From positions 1 to 34,887 of the forward strand of contig CALEYA010000130.1 of NCBI GenBank assembly GCA_937926215.1: a stretch of 34,887 nucleotides of DNA, read 5' to 3'. This DNA comes from an uncultured Croceitalea sp. Lineage in GTDB: Bacteria; Bacteroidota; Bacteroidia; Flavobacteriales; Flavobacteriaceae. Each line of letters starts with the position of its first letter. Position 1 is the first letter of the stretch. Made by a program: the position numbers and the translations under genes. The notes below the pieces were generated by a model. That model made no database searches, had not been told where the DNA came from, and saw nothing but the letters and a program-made list of their open reading frames with translations. Below, piece by piece: positions 16,679 through 24,629 of the stretch.

Positions 16679-17815
16679 ATGATCAACAAACGCCTTTTGG
16701 TCAAAAACTTACTCGCCCATAACGACGAGAATAGTTTTTATGACAAAAAGCGGTTCATAGCCATAGGCGAAAAAGAAGGAAAGGCAAAGTTTTTAAAACA
16801 TGTCTGTGCGTTGGCCAACAGCAATCCGAAAAACAATTCCTTTATCGTCGTTGGGGTAGAAGATGAGGACAACAACATTGTTGGGGTAGACTTTTTTGAT
16901 GACAGTAAAATCCAGAACTTGGTGAACGCGTATTTGGACAATCCCCCTAAAATAGCCTATGAAAACATTCCATTTCCACATTTGCCAGAAGGTAAAGTGG
17001 TTGGCTTGGTCACTATTTCTTCCAGTGGTAAAGTTTGCGCCCTAAGAAAGAACATTTGGAAGTATTACGGAGGTGCGGTTTTTTTTAGGGAAGGAAGCAT
17101 AAGCCTCCCCAAGGTATTTGATATTGAACTGGAGGATATCAATTCTGAAAAAGTGGCGACCATAGAGCAGCATGCGCGAAATAATATAGAGCTTACTTTG
17201 GATGCCGTCATTGATTTTTTACAGAATAGACACCAGAACCTCACCAGTAATTACAAAGTTTTTAAAGAGCAGTTTGTGGTCTGTTGGGCCGGGCATGAAA
17301 AACAGGTAAACGGCAACACCTATTATTCTAGGGTGGACATTGAACTGATCAATGAACAGGTCAAACTTTTTTATTCTGCATTGGATGAAATTACCATAGC
17401 CTACGACAACGATTCTTTTACCACCTTGGAATTTGTGCAATTGGGATTGGGCAAAGAGCAAAAATACTATCCTTTGGAGGAGGTGACCATTACTTTTTCG
17501 GATAACGGAAATTACAGCATGGATAGCAAGCTTGTATTTGAACCGCCGCAATACAACAAAAAGACCCTATATCACATATTCAACGCCAATAATATCCTGC
17601 TTGAAAAATTGGAGAAAAACCGCGGATTGACAGCTACTGAGAAGGAAGATTTAAGGCATTTGCCGGATACGTTGTTGATCTGCTATTTGAATGGTTTTGA
17701 AGAGGCAAAAACCCAAATGGAACGCGCTAGGGGTTTACTTAAGAATCAAGATACGACCATTTATTTATCGCTAAAAGAGGCGTTTCGGGTTTTGAGAAAA
17801 GTACGATATAGTTAA
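16679..17815 (+). CDS. AlbA_2 (Schlafen-like) domain protein
   Basis: This 378-residue soluble protein has an N-terminal domain of the AlbA_2/Schlafen type (about 10-125). The diagnostic stretch is FLKHVCALANSNPKNNSFIVVGVEDEDN as two adjoining parts, followed by IVGVDFFDDSKI and IPFPHLPEGKVVGLVTI. In typical members an E-x-x-x-E-F-K motif precedes the first helix. Here that position reads NSFYDKKRF, so the acidic residues are largely lost. The remaining 250 residues are not recognised. Databases often call such genes ATP-binding protein. A nucleic-acid-binding role is known for some relatives, but nothing here proves it. The gene is convergent with amylosucrase (23-base gap). Confidence 0.8.
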   Translation: MINKRLLVKNLLAHNDENSFYDKKRFIAIGEKEGKAKFLKHVCALANSNPKNNSFIVVGVEDEDNNIVGVDFFDDSKIQNLVNAYLDNPPKIAYENIPFPHLPEGKVVGLVTISSSGKVCALRKNIWKYYGGAVFFREGSISLPKVFDIELEDINSEKVATIEQHARNNIELTLDAVIDFLQNRHQNLTSNYKVFKEQFVVCWAGHEKQVNGNTYYSRVDIELINEQVKLFYSALDEITIAYDNDSFTTLEFVQLGLGKEQKYYPLEEVTITFSDNGNYSMDSKLVFEPPQYNKKTLYHIFNANNILLEKLEKNRGLTATEKEDLRHLPDTLLICYLNGFEEAKTQMERARGLLKNQDTTIYLSLKEAFRVLRKVRYS

Positions 17816-17838
17816 TGGTAGAGATATCGAAGAACTGC

Positions 17839-19758
17839 CTAAAATTGTTTTAACCATAGCAGCTGGTAAGGCGCCAATTCTAGAAAGCCACTATTGAGCG
17901 TAACGGTATTGTCGTTGATAACATCATGATAGATCTGGTCTTTTAGGTAGTTTAATTTGGAAAGCAAACTACCATCCACCACTTGGGGATTGTCATCAAA
18001 ATTACAGAGGACTAAAACACCTTTTTTGGAAGAAGAAGTTCGTTCAAAAACTAAAATGTGTTCGTTGCCCGCATATTGAAGGATGAGGTTGTTTTTATCG
18101 GCAAATACCGGAGTGTTTTTCCGAATGGAAATAAGCTGTTTAAGCGTGTGATAAATCTTGGATTGAGGCGTCACGCCCTTTTCCAAGGTTTCAATAAGTT
18201 CCCAATCTTGTTGGGGTCTATTGACCCATCTGTTATCTTCTTTTTTGGCTGTGTCCTTTAAAAAGGAATAATCATTTAAAGTGCCAATTTCATCCCCAGC
18301 ATAAATAAGAGGAATACCGCCAAAAGATAATATGATGCCATGCAACATATTGATTTTTGCTATGGATTGTCCAATGAGTTCCTTATCCTTGGTCGTTATT
18401 CCTTTTTCAAGCCCTAAAAGGGATGCGGCACTGCCCGTAATCCTTCCGTCCCCGCTTTTAGGGTTGTACATAAAGAGCATTCCTTTTGCCGGGGACCAAT
18501 CCGTACGTTGGCAGTAGTAGTCCAGTAGAAATTTTCGGTGTCCTTGCGGGTTCCACCCCAGTTCTTGTATATATGTATCATCCAATCCGAGACCAATATC
18601 GTCATGGCACCGTATGTAGTTGATCCAAGTGCAATCGTCCGGTTTTTGGGGGACGGCAGTTATGCTTTTATGCAACAAGGCTGTTTTTTTGGTAGCGATG
18701 GAGTTCCACAGCAACGCCATTAAAGAGGCATTATAGGCAACTTCGCATTCATTCCCTTTTTTGGCACCTTCACCAAAATATTTAAGGATTTGTGTTGGGG
18801 CTACAATGGCTTCCGCCAAAAGAATGGTTCCAGGGGCAATGACCTGTAAACACATTCGAAACAGACTGATAATGTGGTGCGCTTCCGGTAGGTTTTGGGA
18901 ATCCGTTCCCATTTTTTTCCAAAGAAAAGCCAAGGCATCGAATCGAACCACATCGACCCCCATATTGGAAAGTGCTGTAAGATTGGTGAGCATTTCCAAG
19001 AACACTTTGGGATTGGTATAATTAAGGTCCCATTGATAGCTGTTAAAAACGGTCATCACCCAGTTGCCCATTTCGGGGATGTAGGTATAGTTGCCCGGCG
19101 AGGTTTCCGGAAATACTTCCGGAAGGCCTTTTTCGAACATATCCGGAACCGTTCTATCCGGATAGGTATAATAATACCCTTGGTAATCGTTATTTCCTGC
19201 TTTGGCTTTTTTGGCCCATTCATGCTCGTCCGAGGTATGGTTTACCACAAAATCCAACATGAGGTACATGTTCCGTTCCCTAAACTTTTGCGTCAGCCGT
19301 TGCAGGTCTTTTTGTGTGCCATACCTTGGGTCTATTTTGGTATAACTATTTACGGCATAACCACCGTCATTTTCATCTTTCGGACGCGTGGTAATCGGCA
19401 TTAAGTGAAGAAAATTAACACCAAGATTTTCAAAGTAGTCCAGCTTTTCCTCCAGTCCCTTCAGGTCCCCATTAAAGTGGTCCACATAGAGTTGCATTCC
19501 CACTAAATTTTCAGATTGGTACCAGTTGCCTTGCCCAAGACGTGCGATGTCCTGTTCTTTTAAATGGCTCGGGCGTTTTTTGTACAGCAGCGTTAGCTTT
19601 TGAAGCAAGCTGTGGAAATCTTCTTCTTTGTCGTAAATAGTAAAAAACAGGTCCTTTAGTAAACTAAGGTTGGTGGCCAAGCGCAATTCAAAAAGGTCGT
19701 CACTATTCTTTTTCTTCAGTTTTAAAGAAAGCAATTGGTGTAAAGCGGCCTGGTTCAT
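17839..19758 (-). CDS. ams: Amylosucrase (GH13 subfamily 4)
   Basis: This 639-residue GH13 enzyme has the length of amylosucrases and their signature segments. They include VGMQLYVDHFNGDLKGLEEK, DGGYAVNSY (Asp131), DFVVNHTS (His174), VDVVRFDALAFLWKKMGT (Arg272 and nucleophile Asp274), LLAEAIVAP (acid/base Glu316) and IRCHDDIGLG (His385, Asp386). Arg510 in KKEDNRW lines up with the residue that pairs with the first Asp in the Neisseria enzyme and closes the sucrose pocket. Amylosucrase splits sucrose and adds the glucose to an alpha-1,4-glucan, releasing fructose. Sucrose hydrolase is the alternative. There is no signal peptide, so the substrate is cytoplasmic. The start overlaps the fructokinase stop by one base. 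Confidence 0.9.
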   Translation of the reverse strand: MNQAALHQLLSLKLKKKNSDDLFELRLATNLSLLKDLFFTIYDKEEDFHSLLQKLTLLYKKRPSHLKEQDIARLGQGNWYQSENLVGMQLYVDHFNGDLKGLEEKLDYFENLGVNFLHLMPITTRPKDENDGGYAVNSYTKIDPRYGTQKDLQRLTQKFRERNMYLMLDFVVNHTSDEHEWAKKAKAGNNDYQGYYYTYPDRTVPDMFEKGLPEVFPETSPGNYTYIPEMGNWVMTVFNSYQWDLNYTNPKVFLEMLTNLTALSNMGVDVVRFDALAFLWKKMGTDSQNLPEAHHIISLFRMCLQVIAPGTILLAEAIVAPTQILKYFGEGAKKGNECEVAYNASLMALLWNSIATKKTALLHKSITAVPQKPDDCTWINYIRCHDDIGLGLDDTYIQELGWNPQGHRKFLLDYYCQRTDWSPAKGMLFMYNPKSGDGRITGSAASLLGLEKGITTKDKELIGQSIAKINMLHGIILSFGGIPLIYAGDEIGTLNDYSFLKDTAKKEDNRWVNRPQQDWELIETLEKGVTPQSKIYHTLKQLISIRKNTPVFADKNNLILQYAGNEHILVFERTSSSKKGVLVLCNFDDNPQVVDGSLLSKLNYLKDQIYHDVINDNTVTLNSGFLELAPYQLLWLKQF

Positions 19759-20702
19759 TATGCTTGGAGCTGTTTAAGGTTGGGCAGGGCCACAATTGCA
19801 CCGTAAGCTGTGGTAGTCAATGCCCCGGCTTTGTTGGCCAACGCAACCATTTGTAGCAGGGTCTCACTATCTTCTAGAATGGCATTGTAATCCCGCAACT
19901 GGGAAATTTGGTAGAGCAGACATCCAATAAAGGCATCCCCCGCGCCGGTAGTATCCAAAGGCTTGACTTTAATACTTGGAACGGTCTTTTGGATTTTCTT
20001 TGTACTTACATACGTACCTTCCTTACCTAGGGTAACGGTAATGATACCTGCGCCCAAATCGTGCAAGGCCTCGCAAGCCTCCGCTACATTTTCCTTGCCG
20101 GAAAGTAGTTGGGCTTCTTCCAAACTAAACTTACAGAGATGCGATTTCCCTACAAAGGGGATACATTTTTTAATGAATTGTCGCTCGTTGTCCTGCCATA
20201 GATCGGCCCTATAATTAGGGTCAAAACTAATAAAGGATTCTTTGGTAAGACCATCAAATAGGTAGTGGCCATAGGCTTCTTCCAAAGCACCGCCCAACAT
20301 GGCCGTTGCCGCACCAAAATGCAGCATATTTTGTGAAAAATCCTTGCGTATGGCAGAATCATATTTCAATTCTTTGTCCGCCCCCCTGCTAAAGACAAAG
20401 TCCCTTTCGCCGTCCTCCGCTAAGGAAACAAATGCCAAAGTAGTAAATGTCCGCGATCGCTGTGCTTTGGAGATATCTACGTTTTCCTCTTTTAAGGTAT
20501 GTAATAGAAAGGTTCCAAAAGGATCTTTCCCTACGCAACCGATAAAAGAACTTTTTCCGCCCAGTTTGGCAATAGCACAGGCAACATTAGCGGGCGCGCC
20601 CCCTGCTTTTTTGGTAAACTGTAGGGCTTTTGAAAGGTCACTACCCTGTTTTTCGGCAACAAAATCAATAAGCAATTCCCCTATACAAAATACCCTAGCC
20701 AT
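19758..20702 (-). CDS. Fructokinase (PfkB family)
   Basis: This 314-residue PfkB sugar kinase opens with VFCIGELLIDFVAE. It has the substrate-side GGAPANVACAIAKLGGKSSFIG region as two neighbouring motifs, and the signature DTTGAGDAFIGCLLYQ with the catalytic Asp. These match fructokinases. Its stop codon shares one base with the amylosucrase start, so the fructose released by that enzyme has its kinase in the same operon. The product would be fructose 6-phosphate for glycolysis. A similar fruK-ams pair is known beside sucrose synthesis genes in methanotrophs, but no such genes are present here. Two short palindromes precede the start. Confidence 0.92.
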   Translation of the reverse strand: MARVFCIGELLIDFVAEKQGSDLSKALQFTKKAGGAPANVACAIAKLGGKSSFIGCVGKDPFGTFLLHTLKEENVDISKAQRSRTFTTLAFVSLAEDGERDFVFSRGADKELKYDSAIRKDFSQNMLHFGAATAMLGGALEEAYGHYLFDGLTKESFISFDPNYRADLWQDNERQFIKKCIPFVGKSHLCKFSLEEAQLLSGKENVAEACEALHDLGAGIITVTLGKEGTYVSTKKIQKTVPSIKVKPLDTTGAGDAFIGCLLYQISQLRDYNAILEDSETLLQMVALANKAGALTTTAYGAIVALPNLKQLQA

Positions 20703-20723
20703 TTTACCGGTTTTATTGGTGCC

Positions 20724-20756
20724 GCCAAGGGGTCTAATACCCCAAGGCTTGCCTTG
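20724..20756. promoter_or_regulatory. Palindromes upstream of fructokinase (possible operator or leader hairpins)
   Basis: CAAGGCTTGCCTTG at 20743-20756 has two perfect 6-base arms. Just beside it GGGGT and ACCCC form a second 5-base inverted repeat (about 20729-20743). Both lie 25-55 bases upstream of the fructokinase ATG on the minus strand. They could bind a regulator or fold in the leader. I found no exact TAnnTTTG box nearby. Confidence 0.3.
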
Positions 20757-20936
20757 AAATTAAAATCTTGTTTCTTGCAAATGCCTCGTGCGCTTGCCTC
20801 GAGGTAGTTTACTAGAAAAGACAAGGTACATAGAATTCTTTATGCTAGAAAAAATTAAGGCTTTAGAAGGTGATTCTTTGCCATTAAGGTTGCCCTATTG
20901 GAAGGATTTCTACTTAATATTGCCAAAAAATAAGCG

Positions 20937-21662
20937 ATGGCAACGTATGTAATTGGCGACATCCATTCGGGATTAAAGGCCTTGGAACAGGTTTTGGAAG
21001 AAGCAAAGGTGACCCCGGAGGACCATCTTATTTTTTTAGGGGACTATGTGGACTCTTGGAGCGATGCTTTTGAGACCGTCGAATTTTTAATAGGGCTGAA
21101 CAAGACTCACCAGTGCACTTTCATTCGCGGAAATCATGATGAGCTTTGCCGGAATTGGATGCTTACCAATGAGGAAAACCCCCAGTGGTTGGCCCATGGG
21201 GGAATCGCTACAAAGGCTTCTTATGTAAAGGCAGGAAAGACCAAATGGAAAACCCATTTGGAGTTTTTTGCATCCCTTAAAAACAACTATTTAGATGGTA
21301 AAAACCGATTGTACCTCCATGCCGGGTTTACAAACTTAAATGGTATTGCTTACGAATATTTTGAACAGTCCTTTTACTGGGACCGGACCCTTTGGGAACT
21401 GGCGATGGCCATCAATCCCACGTTAAAGCAAGGGGATGCCGGTTTTCCAAAGCGGTTAACACATTACAAGGAAATTTTTATAGGGCATACACCTTTATCC
21501 AAAACAGGGCATGCAGTGCCTAAAAGCGGTGCCAATGTCTGGAACGTTGATACCGGTGCGGCCTTTAAAGGGCCGTTAACCATAATGGATGTGGATACCA
21601 AAAAGTTTTGGCAAAGTGATGCCGTGCAGTGTTTTTATCCTGATGAAAATGGCAGAAATTGA
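20937..21662 (+). CDS. Metallophosphoesterase (PPP-type serine/threonine phosphatase-like)
   Basis: This 241-residue calcineurin-like phosphoesterase has the PPP-family metal motifs in order: GDIHSG (residue 7 on), GDYVDSW (about 36-42), GNHDE (about 66-70), a later LHAGF and FIGHTPL. Together they bind two divalent metals. The layout matches bacterial PrpA/ApaH-like phosphatases, but protein substrate and nucleotide substrate cannot be separated by eye. There is no signal peptide. The acyl-ACP desaturase starts about 55 bases downstream on the same strand. The 234-base upstream gap holds the fructokinase leader and a doubtful 36-codon frame (20842-20952) that overlaps the start. Confidence 0.9.
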   Translation: MATYVIGDIHSGLKALEQVLEEAKVTPEDHLIFLGDYVDSWSDAFETVEFLIGLNKTHQCTFIRGNHDELCRNWMLTNEENPQWLAHGGIATKASYVKAGKTKWKTHLEFFASLKNNYLDGKNRLYLHAGFTNLNGIAYEYFEQSFYWDRTLWELAMAINPTLKQGDAGFPKRLTHYKEIFIGHTPLSKTGHAVPKSGANVWNVDTGAAFKGPLTIMDVDTKKFWQSDAVQCFYPDENGRN

Positions 21663-21717
21663 TTGCTGATTGCATACCGTTACAATAATTATGAAGACCT
21701 TTGGCAAAAACCCGTCC

Positions 21718-22713
21718 ATGTCCTTAAAAAACATTCGATTAGAAGTAATGCAAGCTATTGAGCCCCAAGTAGAGGGGTTTATGGACTCGTATTTAGTGCC
21801 GATAGAAAAAATATGGCAACCCACGGATTTCCTGCCCAACTCCCAAGAATCCACTTTTTTTGATGAGGTGGAGCAAATACGGGAAGAGGCCAAGGAACTG
21901 GGGTATGACTTTTGGGTCACTTTAGTGGCGGACACTATTACCGAGGAGGCCTTACCCACCTACGAATCTTGGCTTATGGATGTTGAAGGTGTAGATCAGC
22001 ATTCTGGAAAAGAAAATGGATGGTCCAAATGGGTGCGTGCTTGGACGGCCGAGGAAAACCGTCACGGGGACGTCCTAAACAAATATTTGTACTTGTCTGG
22101 AAGGGTAAACATGCGTGAAATTGAAATTACGACACAACACCTTATTGCAGACGGCTTTGATATTGGAACGGATCGCGATCCTTACAAGAATTTTGTATAC
22201 ACCACTTTTCAAGAACTGGCCACCAATATTTCCCATAAAAGGGTAGGAAAATTGGCCAAAGAAAAAGGGAATGGTTTATTGAGTAAGATGTGTTCGATTA
22301 TCGCTGGGGATGAAATGCGCCACCATTTGGCCTACCGGGAATTTGTAAAAACCATTCTTGGGGAAGACCCTAGTGGTATGGTATTGGCTTTTGCGGATAT
22401 GATGAAAAAGAAAATTGTGATGCCCGCACATTTCTTACGGGAATCCGGTGGTGAGATAAGCAGTGCCTTTGAACAGTTTTCCAATTGTGCCCAACGTTTA
22501 GGTGTATATACGGCCCAAGATTATGTGGATATCCTTGGTAAGTTGAATGATTATTGGGATTTGGGCAATTTGAACGCCTTGACCGAGCAGGCAGAAAAAG
22601 CAAGGGACTACCTAATGAAATTACCGGATCGGTTACAACGTATTTCAGAGCGAATGAAATTTGACGAAGCGCAGCACCATTTTAAATGGGTAGAGGCCAA
22701 CGGTATGTTATAA
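21718..22713 (+). CDS. Acyl-[acyl-carrier-protein] desaturase (stearoyl-ACP desaturase family)
   Basis: This soluble di-iron desaturase introduces a cis double bond into an acyl chain on ACP. The iron-binding motifs are E-E-N-R-H-G-D and D-E-M-R-H-H, with the supporting segments WSKWVRAWTAEE and TTFQELATNISHKR. I chose the ATG at 21718 (MSLKNIRLEVMQAIEP, 331 residues) because family members begin this way. An ATG at 21691 adds nine residues and a TTG at 21670 adds sixteen. The gene follows the phosphatase on the same strand and is closed by a strong terminator hairpin. In this lineage the enzyme would contribute monounsaturated membrane lipids. Confidence 0.93.
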   Translation: MSLKNIRLEVMQAIEPQVEGFMDSYLVPIEKIWQPTDFLPNSQESTFFDEVEQIREEAKELGYDFWVTLVADTITEEALPTYESWLMDVEGVDQHSGKENGWSKWVRAWTAEENRHGDVLNKYLYLSGRVNMREIEITTQHLIADGFDIGTDRDPYKNFVYTTFQELATNISHKRVGKLAKEKGNGLLSKMCSIIAGDEMRHHLAYREFVKTILGEDPSGMVLAFADMMKKKIVMPAHFLRESGGEISSAFEQFSNCAQRLGVYTAQDYVDILGKLNDYWDLGNLNALTEQAEKARDYLMKLPDRLQRISERMKFDEAQHHFKWVEANGML

Positions 22714-22716
22714 ATC

Positions 22717-22750
22717 AAAAAGCCGGTTCCCAAGGGAACCGGCTTTTCTT
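22717..22750. terminator. Bidirectional intrinsic terminator
   Basis: A 13-bp perfect stem (AAAAGCCGGTTCC with GGAACCGGCTTTT, effective loop CAAG) spans 22718-22747. It has T-rich sequence on the plus side and an A run on the other. It lies 4 bases after the desaturase stop and 26 bases after the stop of the convergent helix-hairpin-helix gene, so it can end both transcripts. Confidence 0.9.
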
Positions 22751-22775
22751 TTGGTGGTTATTAAATTAGGAAAAT

Positions 22776-23336
22776 CTACAATTTTCCACCTTTGTGTTCA
22801 TCTTGCCATTTGGCCAGTTTTTTCCACTCCCCTTTATAAGCCATTTTAGCTTGCATTGGCCATGAGGCTGGGTCGTGTACTTGGTAGCGCTTTCCGCCGG
22901 AATCCAATACTTCTTGGCATTTGGCCACGGTAGTGTCGGATAAGGCTTGCCAAGTTTTGATATTAAAATTATGGAAAAGCCCTTCTATTTTTGGACCAAT
23001 TCCTTCCACAACTTTTAAATCGTCTTGCTTGATTTTCTTGCCAAAGGCAGCTTTTGCCGCACCTGCATCAAAGGCTAGGGCAGTTGCACCGGCGGCTAGG
23101 GACGAAGCTACTTTTGGTTTTTCGGCTTTTGGTTTTGCAATCGGGGCAGCCGTCAGTTTTTTGTTGCAGGCAGCCAAATCCGCCTGGAGCTTCGCGTTTT
23201 TATCTTCTAGTGATTTTAAGTCGGCAGAGTTGTCTATGACCTCCCTTTTACCACGTCCCCATAAGTAGCCTAAAAGGGCACATAGTGCACCTACCAATAA
23301 AGGGATTAACCAGCACCAAATATTATCAAAATTCAT
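22776..23336 (-). CDS. Membrane-anchored helix-hairpin-helix domain protein
   Basis: This 186-residue protein has an N-terminal span (about 5-28, WCWLIPLLVGALCALLGYLW) and a short coiled coil (about 38-62). An Ala/Lys/Pro-rich linker (about 63-100) follows, then a C-terminal helix-hairpin-helix-like domain starting DDLKVVEGIGPKIEGLFHNF. This resembles the H3TH-type predicted nuclease/DNA-binding domain (COG3743) often tacked onto membrane or ribosomal proteins. No nuclease residues can be claimed. It starts 27 bases after the OmpA-like gene, so the two form an operon. It ends 26 bases from the shared terminator. Confidence 0.82.
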   Translation of the reverse strand: MNFDNIWCWLIPLLVGALCALLGYLWGRGKREVIDNSADLKSLEDKNAKLQADLAACNKKLTAAPIAKPKAEKPKVASSLAAGATALAFDAGAAKAAFGKKIKQDDLKVVEGIGPKIEGLFHNFNIKTWQALSDTTVAKCQEVLDSGGKRYQVHDPASWPMQAKMAYKGEWKKLAKWQDEHKGGKL

Positions 23337-23363
23337 TTTTATCGTTTTTAAGTGTTATTATAA

Positions 23364-24275
23364 TTAGTTAAGTGTTACTACGGTCCGTCTGTTTTTGGCC
23401 CTGCCATCTTCCGTTTCGTTGGTAGCGATTGGGGCATCCGGCCCTTGGGAAGTTGGTGTTATCTTGGAAGCGGGAATACCGTTCCTAACCAAATAAGACA
23501 TGGCAAAATCTGCACGTTCTTGACCAAGTGCTATGTTGGCAGTTCTGTTGCCGGTATTGTCCGTATGTCCTACCACATTGCAGGTTGCGCCATCTACTTT
23601 GTCCAAATATCTGGAGATATTGGCTACTTTTTGACGTTGTGCTGCCGTCAAATTAATGGCCGCTTCCCCTGTATTGAAATACAGCACTAGCGGATTGGCC
23701 TTAATTTCATCATAAAGTGCCTTGAGTTCGTCCGCACTATTATCCGCACCTTGGGTTATTCCATAGGTAATAGGACCAAGAAGCGTATTTTCTTGTGGGA
23801 CCAAATCTTCCATCAACTTGCCAAACGTATTGGTCTGTGCCGATGGTATCCCATTGTCCACAAAGTAGTTCTTAACCGCATTGGCACGGGCAAGCCCTAG
23901 ATTAGGAAAGGCTGTGCTGTTGGTCTCACTTGCTTTGTAAAGGCCCGTAATATTGATCACCTTGTCTGTATTCTCCGCTAAGAACGTTTTTAAACTGGCG
24001 ACACCGCTGGTAACCTTGCCCGATAAGGGGGAAAGGATGTCCGTTGATGAAAGCTCAAAATTAAAATTGTCGTTAACGTTGTAGGCATACTCCCCGTTGC
24101 TAAAAGCAAAGGGATAGGATGTAGCTTCCGGTTCTGGTTCAGGAACCATTTCTTCTTTGGTTTCCCCCTCGTCGGCGACTGCCAATCTGCAATCGCTACA
24201 ACAGGTGAAATAAAAATAGGTCCCTATTAAGATGGTGAGAATAATCATCACCAAATAGGAAAGGTTTCTAGTCAT
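23364..24275 (-). CDS. Membrane-anchored protein with two OmpA-like domains
   Basis: This 303-residue protein has an N-terminal hydrophobic anchor (about 5-25) followed by CCSDC, then an acidic linker. Residues about 75-165 look like a degenerate OmpA-like domain (NITGLYKASETNST, LARANAVKNYFVDNGIPSA). Residues about 195-303 form a typical OmpA/Pal-type peptidoglycan-binding domain with VVGHTDNTGNRTANIALGQE, RADFAMSYLVRNGIPASKI and a closing RAKNRRTVVTLN. The conserved Asp and Arg that hold diaminopimelate in this family are present in the second copy. It is the first gene of a pair with the helix-hairpin-helix protein. A job joining membrane and cell wall is likely, the rest unknown. Confidence 0.87.
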   Translation of the reverse strand: MTRNLSYLVMIILTILIGTYFYFTCCSDCRLAVADEGETKEEMVPEPEPEATSYPFAFSNGEYAYNVNDNFNFELSSTDILSPLSGKVTSGVASLKTFLAENTDKVINITGLYKASETNSTAFPNLGLARANAVKNYFVDNGIPSAQTNTFGKLMEDLVPQENTLLGPITYGITQGADNSADELKALYDEIKANPLVLYFNTGEAAINLTAAQRQKVANISRYLDKVDGATCNVVGHTDNTGNRTANIALGQERADFAMSYLVRNGIPASKITPTSQGPDAPIATNETEDGRAKNRRTVVTLN

Positions 24276-24627
24276 GTTGCTATGTATAAGTGTTTACACG
24301 GCAAAGTATTAAAAAATAGTTAAAAAAGTTAATTTTAGCGGGAAATTGTTTGTTGCCAATGAATTAGGTTAAGGGTTTCTTAGGAAATCAAGCAACTAGG
24401 GGACTGAAGAAACGGAAAATATTGCCAACTATACAATATTTGTGACTAACCATACCAGAACCTTTTTATAATAGGTAAGGAATAAGGAAATTTGGTGTAA
24501 CAATTAAAGGTAATCCTATTTCTCCCGACAAGGTTCCGGCACTGAAATAGGATTTCAACTATAAAATTTGAGTTAGTTAAGTTGGTTTAAAAGGCCGTTG
24601 CCCTGCACGTAGGACAACGGCCTTTTT
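24276..24627. other. 352-bp intergenic region with two strong inverted repeats
   Basis: No credible reading frame lies between the OmpA-like gene start and the aldehyde dehydrogenase stop. The part next to the OmpA-like gene is AT-rich, with a weak -7-like TACTTTG. Farther on are an 11-bp perfect inverted repeat (AATCCTATTTC at 24512-24522, GAAATAGGATT at 24544-24554) and the terminator at 24589-24626. A small RNA or a leader cannot be excluded. Confidence 0.5.
24512..24554. repeat. 11-bp perfect inverted repeat with 21-base loop
   Basis: AATCCTATTTC (24512-24522) and GAAATAGGATT (24544-24554) are exact reverse complements around a 21-base loop. There is no T run directly after either arm, so it is not a plain terminator. 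It could be a structured RNA element or a protein site. Confidence 0.55.
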
Positions 24628-24629
24628 TT
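24589..24629. terminator. Intrinsic terminator after the aldehyde dehydrogenase gene
   Basis: A perfect 12-bp stem (AAAAGGCCGTTG at 24589-24600, CAACGGCCTTTT at 24615-24626) directly abuts the ALDH stop codon. On the minus strand it is followed by TTTT; on the plus strand by a longer T run. It should act in both directions. Confidence 0.85.

Noticed and set aside
18895-19404. Plus-strand frame of 169 codons opposite amylosucrase
   Set aside because: It is antisense to a gene with all catalytic motifs, and its composition follows from the opposite strand.
20842-20952. Small plus-strand frame of 36 codons before the phosphatase gene
   Set aside because: It starts with a plausible MLEKIKALEG, but overlaps the phosphatase start and has no recognisable promoter or motif. 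It could be a leader peptide; the support is too weak to list as a gene.
21670-21717. Earlier starts (TTG at 21670, ATG at 21691) for the desaturase
   Set aside because: Family members start at MSLKNI; the ATG at 21691 remains possible, and the TTG is improbable.
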